Positions 1-12,590 of a stretch of 64,000 bases of DNA are shown one piece after another. How positions within the stretch are numbered: position 1 is the first letter of the stretch; each line of letters starts with the position of its first letter. The translations under genes were made by a program, and so were the position numbers. The DNA comes from Alviniconcha marisindica. Lineage: Eukaryota > Mollusca > Gastropoda > Provannidae. The DNA is taken from positions 1,078,501 to 1,142,500 of the forward strand of contig JABMCL010002280.1 in assembly GCA_018857735.1 (NCBI GenBank), in the 5' to 3' direction. Below the pieces are notes generated by a model. The model saw nothing but the letters and a program-made list of their open reading frames with translations. It was not told where the DNA came from and searched no databases.

Positions 1-965
1 GGCCGTAACAGTCATTGGCTTACTGATGGTAGGGCATTAACAGTCATTGGCTTATGATGGTAGGGCTTAACGTCATTGGCTTATTGATGGCATAGGGCTT
101 AACAGTCATTGGCTTACTGATGGTAGGGCATTAACAGTCATTGGCTTACTGATGGTAGGGCATTAACAGTCATTGGCTTACTGATGGTAGGGCATTAACA
201 GTCATTGGCTTACTGATGGTAGGGCGTTAACAGTCATTGGCTTACTGATGGTAGGGCATTAACAGTCATTGGCTTACTTGATGGTAGGGCATTAACAGTC
301 ATTGGCTTACTGATGGTAGGGCGTTAACAGTCATTGGCTTACTGATGGCATGGTAGGGCATTAACAGTCATTGGCTTACTGATGGTATGGTGTTAACAAT
401 CATTCACTCATTGCCTGTCTGATGGTATACTGTTAACAGTCATTGGCTTACTGATGGTAGGGCTTTAACAGTCACTGGCTTACTGACTGCATGGCATTAA
501 CAGTCATTGGCTTACTGATGGTATGACGTTAACAGTTATTGGCTTACTGATGGTGTGATGGTAACAGTCATTGGCTTACTGATGGTATGAAGTTAACAGT
601 CATTGGCTTACTGATAGTCTGGCATTAGCAGTCATTGGCTTACTGATAGTATGGCATTAACAGCCATTGGCGTACTGGTGGTATGGTGGTAACAGCCCTT
701 ATTAACTTATAATGGTATGGCATTAACAGCCATTGGCTTACTGATTGTATGGCATTAACAGTCATTATTAACTTATAATGGTATGGCAATAACAGTCATT
801 ATTAATTTACAATAGTATGGCAATAACAGTCACTCTTAACTTAAATGGTATGGCAATACGTCATTATTTACTTATAATGGTATAGCATTAACAGCCATTG
901 GCTTACTGATGGCATGGCATTAACAGCCATAATTAGCTTATAATGGAATGGCATTAACAGTCATT
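1..965. repeat. 32-bp minisatellite, degenerating rightwards
   Basis: Tandem copies of a 32-bp unit built on 'attggcttactgatggtagg' plus 'gcattaacagtc'. The first 420 bases are very regular. After that the units diverge and shorten to about 30 bp, ending near 965. The array runs off the left edge, so its full length is unknown. It lies upstream of the first recognised exon, probably in an intron of the same gene. Confidence 0.93.
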
Positions 966-1888
966 ATTAGCTTGTGCCACTTCTGAAAAGCACACCCAGT
1001 TTTGGCATATTTCAGTTAAAACAAAAAAGCTAAGATTCGATCTAAAGTGCAGAGGACCCAGCTGATCTCGTGTTGCTAGACCAACCATCCCTAACACCAA
1101 CAGGAAGTCCAGACACAGAAAAAGGGATGGTCTCTAATGAGAGAAGTCCATTTGCGTGGGTTCATTCATTGGATTTCTTTTAAGCTTGTCTCCGAGGAGG
1201 CACTGGCAGGGACCACAGTCTCCAGAGATTGGGTGGGGGGGTCTGTGCCACACGCTCTGCTGCCACCAATGGAGTGATTTCCCATTAGGATGCTGAGCAG
1301 CGCCATGCCCCCAGGTTGCTTTCTCCCTAATTGCAGAGGACAAAGTCACCAGATGGTGTCTGTAAACCTCCGCCATGGACCATCCCGAGGAATATTCATG
1401 AGGTGGGGTCACCAAGGTAAACGAAACTGAAAGTGAGGCTTAGGAGTATAGGTTGTATCGCGCAGGCCACAGATGCGCTTTGCACGCTAAAGGCATGTTT
1501 TGCACACCCCAGGCCCGCTTCCAGTTTTGTGACCAGCCATGACCCAGCTCATTGAGAACGGTTCATGGTTACAGCAGAACTGGCAAAGAGAGGGAGTTAA
1601 TAATAATAATAATAATAACTGCACTATGCCCCATAAAAATTCATGAGCGAATTGGTTCTTGTATGGGTCTGGTATTTTACCCAGATTTCTTTTTTGTTTA
1701 TGGGCGTAAAACACCAATTTACTTCTCTTTTGTTTATGTTTTTTTTTGGTCTCAGGTTTCAGGCAAAGTCTTGATTGTGTTGATTTGTCAGCTTCATTGT
1801 TTACATTTGTGTGTTTATTCATTTATTTATTTACATGTAACAGTCCACACTGACTAGTCCTTTGAGGTGATTTTCTGTTGGGTTGCAG
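966..1888. other. Intronic sequence with no coding signal
   Basis: I see no exon here. The stretch contains a possible diverged SINE fragment (about 1,230-1,375), a short (aat)n run near 1,600, and pyrimidine-rich sequence leading into the acceptor at 1,887-1,888. Confidence 0.5.
1230..1375 (-). repeat. Diverged fragment resembling SINE family A
   Basis: The order of short blocks (cattaggatg...gcag, then aggacaaagtcacc, then tgtctgtaaacc) matches the body of the family A SINE at 10,705-11,040, but with many differences. The assignment is tentative. Confidence 0.35.
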
Positions 1889-2099
1889 TTACTTGGCCAT
1901 GAAACATATTCAGGACGCAGCCCAGGTGATCACCAGACGCAGTGACCAATCCTCTCTGCAGGCTGCCTGTCACATGACCCTGGTGGCCAATGAAAAGCAG
2001 CAGGGCCAGCTGTATGCTCAGCAAGTGGTGACCCGCTACTTACTCAACCATCAGTGGGCGCAGTGTTTGGCATTCCTCAGAGAGCACCAGCCGCTCAAG
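1889..2099 (+). CDS. Unidentified gene, first visible exon
   Basis: The acceptor is ttgcag at 1883-1888 and the donor AAG/GTGCTC at 2099/2100. The exon enters in phase 2 and leaves in phase 0. It encodes 70 residues including SSLQAACHMTLVANEKQQG and LLNHQWAQCLAFLREHQPLK, which look like amphipathic helices. There is no stop in frame and composition is coding-like compared with the flanks. Confidence 0.85.
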
Positions 2100-2961
2100 G
2101 TGCTCACCCACATCTCTGTCTCATCACTTCAGTTCTAGATGGTATTCAAGTGCGGGGATAGCTCAGTGGTTAGAGCGCTGGACTCATGATTGAAAGGTCA
2201 CGGGTTCGAATCCCTGCAGGAGCGGTGGGAGAATCATCTTCTCCACAGTCAACTTTCTGTGCTGACTCTTATTTCGGTATCCGTTCCATCCCGTGTTACT
2301 GCAGTAGCACATAAAAGATCCTGGTTATTCTGCCAAAAGTGCAGGTGGCAGGTTACAACTAAACACGCATACACCTTACGTATGTGGCTTTTGCATGAAG
2401 TGACATGGTCCATGGTTGTTTGGTGTACACAGAACATGCGCCGAGATGGCAGCCGTTTCATGTAGCACCAGCCATACCAGCACTGTAATTACACCACATA
2501 GGTGGATATTCAAAAACACGCTATAAAAAGCTAGTCACTCATGTAGAATCACATGCGAGCGCAGTGAGTCTGCTTGAGAGCGGAGAATAGCACCATATAA
2601 GCAATCATCAATCAAAAAAGAAAGTGCTTATAAAGACTGTATAAGTGAGAAACTATTGAAAATCCCAAATTGCAATTTGAAATATGTTGGTGAGTGCTCT
2701 AGCTTTCAGTTCCATAGCTCCATCTGTCTGGAATTCACTGCTTGCCAGAATGCAGAATCTTCCCACAGTTGAGTTCAAAGCTGTCAGCTCAAGACTCATA
2801 TTTAAAAGGCCTTTTCACAAATGTGGGTGGGCCATTTTGCGAATCTAGGTAATTATGTGTATTTTGCATGAATGATGTATGTGTGCTGCTGCTAGTGCAA
2901 TGGCTTTCTAAGAGTAACACTGTACAAGAGTCATCTGTTATTAATATTATGTGCTCTCCAG

Positions 2962-2992
<31 letters not shown>

Positions 2993-3236
2993 TCCCTCCC
3001 CCCCCCCCCCCTCTCCTTCTCCTCCTCACCTCTTGCCCTTCCTGCTTGCCTCCCTCCTCTCCTCTCTTGCCCTCCTCTCCTCCCCCCCCCCCCCCCCCCC
3101 CATCTCTCTGCCTGTCTCTCTCCTGCCCTGCCTCCCTCCCTCTCTCTCCGTCCCTCCCTCTCTCTGTCCTCTCTCTCTCTGTGTCCTCTCTCTCTGTCTG
3201 TCTGTCTGTCTGTGTCTTTCTCTGTCTCTCTCTGTT

Positions 3237-3318
<82 letters not shown>

Positions 3319-4996
3319 ATTTTCCCAACATTGCCATAGAAACAGTTCCAGCATTTGTCTCATTGACAGCAGCTGTCACAGCCTTTCAGGGCCGACCTTT
3401 AACTGCTGCCTTTTCCTGTTGCCTTGCCTTTCTCTTTTAGTTCTATTTGGCAATCAGTGCTGTGGTGTCCTTATAGCCATGCTGCTGCAAGAAACCTCTC
3501 AAGCTGTTTAACACTCCAGCTCTTCCAAAATGCAAACTTGTTGCCACAAACCTCTCAAGCTGCTTAACACTCCAGCTCTTCCAAGATGCAAACTTGTTGC
3601 CCCGTACCTCTTAAACTGTTTAACACTCCAGCTCTTCCAAGATGCAAACTTGTTGCCCCGTACCTCTTAAACTGTTTAATACTCCAGCTCTTCCAAGATG
3701 CAAACTTGTTGCCCCATGCCTCTTAAACTGCTGAACACTCCAGCTCTTCCAAGATGCAAACTTGTTGCCACATACCTCTTAAACTGCTTAACACTCCAGC
3801 TCTTCCAAGATGCAAGCTTGTTGCCCTGTACATGCCTGTCTGTCTGCACTGCTCCACAACTGGCATTTCCACATTGCATCTTGAACTTTTCCACCACATC
3901 TTTCATGCTGGGTCTCTTACTCTTTCAAATATTCATAGTAGCGGTACGCATTTTACCAGCTGTGCTTATTCTGGCAACCTTCAAACTTCATTGGCTGTGT
4001 TACTGAATTTAAAAAATACCTCCTCCCCCCCCCCCCCTTTCCCCCATTGATCTGATCAAAAACTGCGTGTTGTTTTTTGCAGGTGTTTGTTCCCTATGTG
4101 AGTGTTCATGAGATGGTGATGCACGAGCTGAAGCTGCTCCTGCCAGACATGGTGGCAAAAGAGGAGTGCCATGCCACCTCTGACATCTGGGACACAACAC
4201 CTGCTGATAAACTGGGCATCCCAGGTGAGGACTGACCCCAGGTGGCCTTCTGTCTGCCTCTCTTCCTTCATGGGAATCTGTTAATCTACACACACCGGTA
4301 GAACTGACTCTGCAGTGAGGCTGTGTGCTAAACGATAGACCAGCTGGGCATCCCAGGTGAGGACTGATCCCACGTGGCTGTCTTGTCTTTCTTCCTTCAT
4401 GGGAATCATGGGAATCTACATTTCCCTGTCATCGAGGGACTGACTAGACAGTGAGGCTGTGTGCTAAACGATAAATAAACGGGGCATCCTGGGCAAGGAC
4501 TGATCCCACATGGCCTTTGGTCTTTCTTTCGTTCATTCTTGAATGGGAATTGTGATAATCTACATCGCCCTGACATAACCGTACCGGTTGACTGGGCGTA
4601 AAACACCAACTTACTTACTTACTTACATACTCCTATCATTGAGGAACTGACTCTACAGTGAGGCTGTGTGCTGAATGGTAGATAGATAGTTGGTCTTTAA
4701 CACCCAGTCAACCATGATGGTTACATCAGTGCAAATGCGTGAGTGAAAGACAATTGGACGGATTCAAAAGCTGCAGCCATCATCGAGGAACTGATGCTCC
4801 AGTGAGGCTGCATGTGAGGCAGATTGAAAGAGTTTTGCTATTGATTCAGCAGCCGTTGTGATCAACATTATGAATTGTTAGCTGGTGGTTGGGTAAAAAC
4901 TGGTTTAAAAGATCACTGATCCAGGTCGTGATTAGGTCTGTCCTTCCATCCATCCCTTAATTGAGGGATTCATCTTAACAACCCTGGGTGACTATT

Positions 4997-5084
<88 letters not shown>

Positions 5085-8000
5085 AGGTATGTGCACACAC
5101 AAGCTTGGTGAGAGAAGGAAGAATGGCAAAGGTAAAATCTTTGTCAGTGTTTTGACTTGATGGAAAAGGGTACAAGGATATTTATTCACCAGATTAATAT
5201 GTAACTGGGTTGTGTTTTTTATAATCTCAGACAACCATGATGGTCATATCAAAGTGAATTTGTTCAACAGTAATACAGAAAAGTGCAGTTTTGCTGTTGA
5301 TTCAGATGGTAAAATCTCCATCAGTGTTCCTGTGTTGACTTAAAGAAAGAGGGTACAAGGATATCTATTCACCAGATTAATATATATAATTAATTTTTAA
5401 TGTCCCGACAACCATGATGCTTGTTATATCAAGGTGAATTTGTTCACCAATGATACTTATTATATCAAGGTGAATTTGTTCACCAATGATACAGAAAAGT
5501 GCACAGCAATTTGTCATGGTGAAGTTCCATTTAAATGCACATGTACATTGATGGACAGTCCAGTTATGAGTAATTACAGATAAAGTAGATAAAGTTAGAT
5601 GTAGTTATAGGTACATTAAATCTGTGCAATTTTCAACATTTTTTGTTTCTATATTTTTGTTTTGTTTGTTTGTTTGTTTTTTTGGTCTAATATCACCTTG
5701 CTGTGAACAGACATAAAATAAAACATTGATTTTTTCTCTCTGTTTCTCACAGAGTTCATTCTGGACCCCAAAGAAGCAGACCCTGTGTTGCCATGGGAAC
5801 CCTACCTGGTCGCTGGTCACACTTTCCCTCACCACGTGCTGCGAGTGTGGCACCTCCACCTGGGTGTCACCATGGAAACGGAGCAGCTGCACCTGGTCTA
5901 TCACGCTCTCCAGCAGCTACAGTCAGGGCGTCAGGCTCACCTTGACACTCAGCAGGTTTGTGGGTGTCCTACTGCCACATCGTCCAACCTGCTGTCTTTG
6001 TGTGTATAACCTATATTAGTCTAGTGCATCCGAAATCCATGCTTGACCTTCCCATCACAAAACGAAAAGAAAAAAGGTGTTGACCTCACACCCCTCACCC
6101 CTTCTGTTCAGCTACTTCTAGGTGTCTGATGCTGACTACATGTGTGTGTGTGTGTGTGTGCATGCGTGTGTGTGTGTGGTTTGGTGTCATGTGCTCTGCT
6201 GGTCCTCTGGTTGTATCTTAGTATAAACCTGACTGTGTCTGTGTGTCCGCAAAGTGTTTGTGTGTGTGTGTGTGTGTGTATTGTTTGTGTGTGTGTGTGT
6301 GTTGTATGTGTGTGTTGTTTGTGTGTATGTGTGTGTGTGTGTGTGTGCACGTGCGTGTATGTTCATGCATGTTGTTGTTTTTGTGTGTGTGTGCACTCAT
6401 ATACGTGTGTGCATGTTTTTGTGTGTGAGTGTGTGCGCATTCAGTTGCACACACCCACTCAGCCACTGCTAGGTGAACGTCAAGGACACACTTTCACTAC
6501 ACTTGTAATCTAGTCATTCTGACATCAAATTTATCACAGATTTACAAAGGTTAGCAGCAGGTAACAAACAACAGCGTTTCAGGTTGCCACAAAAAGAAGG
6601 GGAAAAAAGTATCATTTCAAATGTGTAAGTTGTCAACATAAATGGGAGTACCTACAATAGTTCTTGTGTACTTTACCTACAGTAGTTCTTGTGGACTTGA
6701 CCTACTGTAGTTCTTGTTTGCTTAACAAATTAATATCTTGTTAGTCTAGGACTGAAAGGTGCACCAAGACAGTTTAGATTTGTTAGCTACGGTAAGTGTT
6801 AGAAACTGCAAATAAAGTATGTGAAACTGCAGTAAGCTCAACAAATACCACAGCGTGGCTAACAGTCTGCATAGTTTATTTGTTATTTTTCAAAATTATT
6901 TTTGGCTCGCAGTTGATGGGGACCTGGGACCACTTGCATAAAACACTTGCAGTTTAGGACTGTCATAGTTACACAACTAAATGTACAGCAGCACCCTAAC
7001 TATCAGCAGGTATTAGATGCCTTGCGGAATACCTTTTTTTTTTCTTCAGTTTGAATATAGGAAACCATGCATGCTGGTGTGGTCACAGGAACACACAATT
7101 CACTGCAGTGCATATATATTTATATAACTTCTGTGAATTTGAGAGCTGCCACCAGTCTAGTCCTGCAGACAAAATACAAGACATTGCTGTGACAAAAATG
7201 GGTGCAGGATGTGGATATGAATGCGGAGAACGAGACAGTATACACATTTACGCAAAAGTGGACATACATTTTTAACATTGATTTGTACTGTTCGCCACAT
7301 TGATTCTGTTTTTGCTCATTGCACTCCAGTAGTGAAATGATTCACTTTTAGTCCTTATGTCATGCCACTGTTTTAATCCTCATAATTATCATGCTACTAC
7401 TTCGCTGCTAGTTGACTCAGAAAGGCTTGGAATACATTCAAAAACTGGAGCCGGAAGTGTTGAAGAAGGTAGTGAAAGGACACCCATTTGCGACACCTCA
7501 AACCAGTTTTTCTATTTTCATGTTTAAGGCTTTTCCAGTTTGTCAGATAAGCAGGCTGATGGACGTCAGAAATGTATAGCTAGGCTCAGAATATTTATTA
7601 GTTTGTAAAATGTGATTAATCTGTGGACTTGCACAAAATCTTGTGTACTATTTATTCTCTTACACAGACACCCCCCACCCCCACCCCCACCCCCACCCCA
7701 CCCCACCCCACCTCCCTCCCAGTTCTCTTACACGTGCATGCATGCAAGCAGAGGATTTGGGAAAGTGTCTGAGACTCTCAAAGAGCTTAGAATTCTCAGG
7801 CAGAAAAATCTCTTTCAGTATCTCATACCATAAATATTTTAATTTGTGAAAGCTTTTAACCATCAGAGCTAGTAATGGGCATAAAGTTTTTTTCATCAAA
7901 GAGTACCGGGTTTGAACTGGGCCATCATTTCTGTGTCTGAAAAAAAGGCTTGGAGGGTTCTAAGGAAGCAAAACATTTGGCAACCAACCAAGCAGAAAAA

Positions 8001-10115
8001 CTGAGTCCTGTTATTGAAGAATGAAGTGGGTCACACTCACGATCAGGTCTAAGTTTGTTAGCTGTCTGAAAAGGAGCGACGTGGTCCGGAAAGTTTTAAT
8101 GTAGTTTCCATTTTCGTTCTTCTTTCTGGGGTTTCCTCTGAGTCGTCTTTTTGGGGGTTTCCCCGATGTTCTGTAACCAAGGCAACCTGTTCACTTGCCT
8201 AGGTTTCCGTGTCTGGTGATACTGAAAGTCATCTAGCACCAGCAACATGCCCTCTTAATATACAGCAGCACATCTTCATAATGGAAACTAATTGCCCTGT
8301 ATGAGTTAAAAGAACAGATATACAAGGAAGTGACGCTGCATTACTGAGACCCATTCTCTTTAGCAAAAGTATTGTCTTATTGTTAACTCCATCTTAAGCA
8401 GAATTTCATCTAATAAAAAATAAAATTAACTGACTTTTTTTTCTTTTTTCTTTTTTTCTTTAAAAGAGCAGAAATGCAAGGATATTGTGTTGTCTTAAAC
8501 GAATTATTACTCTTAAAGGAACTGTCCTTCCTGGGCTAAACTTCTTGTGAGCTCAGAGCAGGTTAAAAGAACATGATCTGCTGTAAAAGTTTTGCGATTG
8601 AACATGCCATTGATTTTATACTGATTTTATGAGGTGACATTTTTGGACACCATCACTAACACTTGTTTCATGAGCTCATTCTTGCGTTGTGTGCTCTTTT
8701 CCCACCCTTCATGTTGATGTCACCAAAATGTCTAACACCATGGAAGCTCTCAGTTTTGTGTAAAGGTCACTGACGAAATGCATGTGGATTGCAATCATTT
8801 TTTATCTCCAGTTGTTTTTATCTCTATGGGGTGAACTTTTGATGATGTGCTGCAGTGTTCTAAAAACTGTAAGTCCACAAGAAAAAGTGTGGTCTACCGG
8901 GCTCCCTTACCACAGTGTGAAGTCTAAACTTGTCACCACCGGTACCATCAGTCAAGAAAAAATCCCAACAAGGACAAAGACGCATCAGGTTATTGACTTG
9001 CCATTTAAAAAAAAAACTTTTTTTTAGGATTCCTATACCCCCTCCCCTTCTCCCCAATGTCCCTGAAGTCTCAGATGTTGTGAAGTCAGGGAGTTACAAC
9101 TTACATGCATGTGAGAGTTCAGTTACTTGGACACAAAGCCCCTAAGCACCATCGCTGCTCTTTGCGAATTGTCATCGTATTTTGAGCCAGTTCTTTTCCG
9201 CCTTTTCTCTGGCTTCTGTTTTTCCTGCCCCAGCCAGGAGCTGCCAGCTGCTCCCCGTTACCGTGGCAACAGGCCATTATTTTTCATTTCATTGCTGGAC
9301 GAGGCACCACAAAGACGGTAGCCAGTTCCGTCTTCATTTACTGATTGCTGTCTACCACCTTTGTCTTCATTTACTAATTGCTGTCCACCTTCTTCTTTTT
9401 CACTGGGTGCAAGGATGAAGGGACTGAGTGGGTAATCCATGGGTTCAGGAGCTTTTGTTTCTGTCTGGTAGTATTGAACTGGAGCCATGTGTGTTTGTTT
9501 GTGCATTTGTGTGTGTGTGTGTGTCACATTGTGTACATGTAACTGCGGTCAAATGCCGCAAGAACTAGACTACTGGGTTTTAAAAGAATCGTCTGGCAAC
9601 CACAGAACCTATCAAGCATTTGTATAACACTGATTGAAATAAAAAGATCAATGAGAAAGAATGTGAGCACAATTTGTTTTTTCAGAGAATCTCATGCGTG
9701 GTATGTGAGTCAGCACTGGATATACAGTCGAAACGTGTAAAGGTACCTAAGTGAGATTTTCTTTTAAATTCTTGGCAACCTGAAAAATTAACCAACAAGA
9801 AGCCAGTCCTCTCTTGATGTTTGATTTACATACTCATGGTCTTTTACTCTGGGAACTTCAGTGCAGCTTTAGAGTGAGTGTTCATGCTAATTTTGACACC
9901 ATGCCAGCAGTCAGCAAGCACATTGAATTTGCGCTGCAGTAGACTTGCAAGCTTTCAGAATAATGGGTTTCTGATGTGATTTGATAAGCATCATTTTGGC
10001 ACAGACACATTAGCAGCCTCATTTAACTTCTGCCTGATGCTATTCCACAGAAAGGGGTTCGAGGGGTTTTGATTGTGCTTTGGGATGGGATGGGGCACCG
10101 ATACTTGGGTTCACA

Positions 10116-10152
<37 letters not shown>

Positions 10153-10606
10153 TCCCTCCCTCCCTCTTTCTCTCCTTCCTAAAAAATGTTCTTGCAGATG
10201 GTGTGTTCTTCAAATTTGATGGACTCAGATTAAATAATTATTGCTCCCCAAGAAATTAAACAATTATTGAAACTTATGAATGGTTTTGTGTTTTTTGGGT
10301 TGTTGTTGTTGTTGTTTGTTTGTTTGTTTTTTGTTTTATGTTTTACTTTTACTTTCTTTTTTTAAAATCACTTTTAGTCAAATTGCCTGCACAATTTGGA
10401 TTTTATTACACCTATTCATCCTTTACCATGGCTACACATATTACTCTTTACTTGTAAACTGGCTTTCACTGGGACTGATGAAATTTCAACAAGTACATCA
10501 GTCTGAGTTTTGGGGAAGCCAAAAGGAGAGTTTTAAATTCCACTCCAGAACCTGAGTAATTTTCTTTATTTTTATTGTAAAAATGTTTCTGCATATGTGT
10601 TGTGCA

Positions 10607-10682
<76 letters not shown>

Positions 10683-11926
10683 TATATATTTATTTATTTT
10701 AATCCTAAGTAAGTAAGCATGGTGCTTAACGTCCACAGAAACCATAAGGCATATTAGGGATGGGGAGAAGGGGGGGGAGGGGGTATGGAGGTGGGGGAAG
10801 AGGGAGATGGGAGGGAGGAGATTATATACCTATCACTACACTGTCACCACCAGAATGACCTGCATTAAGATGGGCAGCAATGAGAGTCATTTTAATGTTT
10901 CATTAATTGTGAGGGACAAAGTCACAAGACAGTGTCCACAAACAACAACTTTTGAAGAGAAAGGAGAGCCGAAATGGTATCAAACTGAGGCCCTTCTGCT
11001 TACCAGCCTAATGCCATACTGCTAGGCCAAACCGGCTCTCAGATTAATCCTCAGAATCAGAGTGCTGCTTAAATAGGGAGGGAGAAGAAAAAAAGGGGGT
11101 ATGGAGGAGGAGAAGGGGGGGGGGGGGGAGGCTACCAGACAAGGTCTTGAGCTTCTCAGCTTAAAAGAGTGAATGCCATAAAGATTGAAGGCATGCTAAG
11201 TCAAGGATTCAGGCTCTCCACACATCATTTAAAGCTGACTGGGTGGTTTCCGTGAGGACTTAGGGATGGCTATGAGATGTTATTAGATGTAGGCTGCCCT
11301 GTTGGACCTCATCAGAAGTGGATTAGAAAGAAGCATTAAGGCTCAGATGTGGGTATGTACCATCATCGGCGTAGCAGAGAAGTGACAACTTTGTGAGAGA
11401 CATTGATTATTTCTGATGTTGACCTGTTTCCCCCCAGCGGGTATACTTAGTGTGGAGAGCATAGAAATTAAGGTCACTGTTGAGCTGTTTCCCCCCAGCA
11501 GGTATACTTAGTGTGGAGAGCATAGAAATTAGGGTCACCATTGAGCTGTTTCCCCCCAGCAGGTATACTTAGTGTGGAGAGCATAGAAATTAGGGTCACC
11601 ATTGAGCTGTTTCCCCCCAGCAGGTATACTTAGTGTGGAGAGCATAGAAATTAGGGTCACCACTGAGCTGTTTCCCTCAGCGGGTATACTTAGTGTGGAG
11701 AGCATAGAAATTAAGGTCACCGCTGTTCAAAGGCTCCTGTTGTGAGCTTGGAGAACAACTTAAGAATTTCCACCTACTGTGGATAGTGGATAGTTCTGAT
11801 TTTTTAGTTTCTGCCTTACTGGTTCACTCAGCATCATTGTTTTCTGGACCTCCTTAAATATTAAATTTTAAAGTGACCAGAGTCAAGAAGAGTGAATCAG
11901 ACTTCTCTTTGTGAGCTGATTATACC

Positions 11927-12015
<89 letters not shown>

Positions 12016-12536
12016 TGTGTGTGTGTGTGCATGTACACCCAATCATGGCTGAGTGTATACTTCAGACCTCAGTTAAGCTGTAGCAAAAATTGGTTAATTA
12101 ACTCTTGTTGACTGACACGTCACATGGTTTTGCCAGGTGTTGCTGCAGGTGTGTGTGGACATCACCCTGTGGCTGCTGGCTTTGCTGACCAACCAGACAT
12201 CGCTGGCCATCTCTCACCTGCTGGGGGCGCTGTCGGCACTGCATGAGGGAGGTCATCAGCGACTGCTGTCTGCTCTCTGCCGTCTCATACTGCCTCAAGG
12301 TAAACACCTGCTGCTTTTCACTCTTGAGGTCTGCTTCTTTGTTTCGCTGGTGTCCTAGATTGGTGGCAAACTTTGTAGTGGTGATAAGTTGTGTAGCATA
12401 ATTATCTATGTAGCTGTAGTTTGTGCCTTTGCAGTGGCTACAGTGTCATGTTTGAACTGTACGTGCTGTGTACAGTGCTGTGTACGTGCTTGCATTGTGA
12501 TTGTGGCTGAATAGATTTTTGTCATGTGTATGCGAA

Positions 12537-12590
<54 letters not shown>

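Larger units (their letters stand above)
7469..12136 (+). other. 4.7-kb intron
   Basis: It holds a (ccccca)n tract (7,668-7,725), a (ct)n run (10,120-10,165), a (tg)n run, a family A SINE, a 61-bp minisatellite and a (ga)n(tg)n tract, listed separately. The rest (7,730-10,110) shows no coding or RNA signal. Confidence 0.7.

Noticed and set aside
1..965. CRISPR-like appearance of regular repeats
   Set aside because: The 32-bp units are directly contiguous with no unique spacers, and the genome is eukaryotic.
2152..2224. Functional tRNA gene
   Set aside because: Boxes A and B are good, but the sequence continues into a SINE body that recurs elsewhere, and acceptor-stem pairing is poor.
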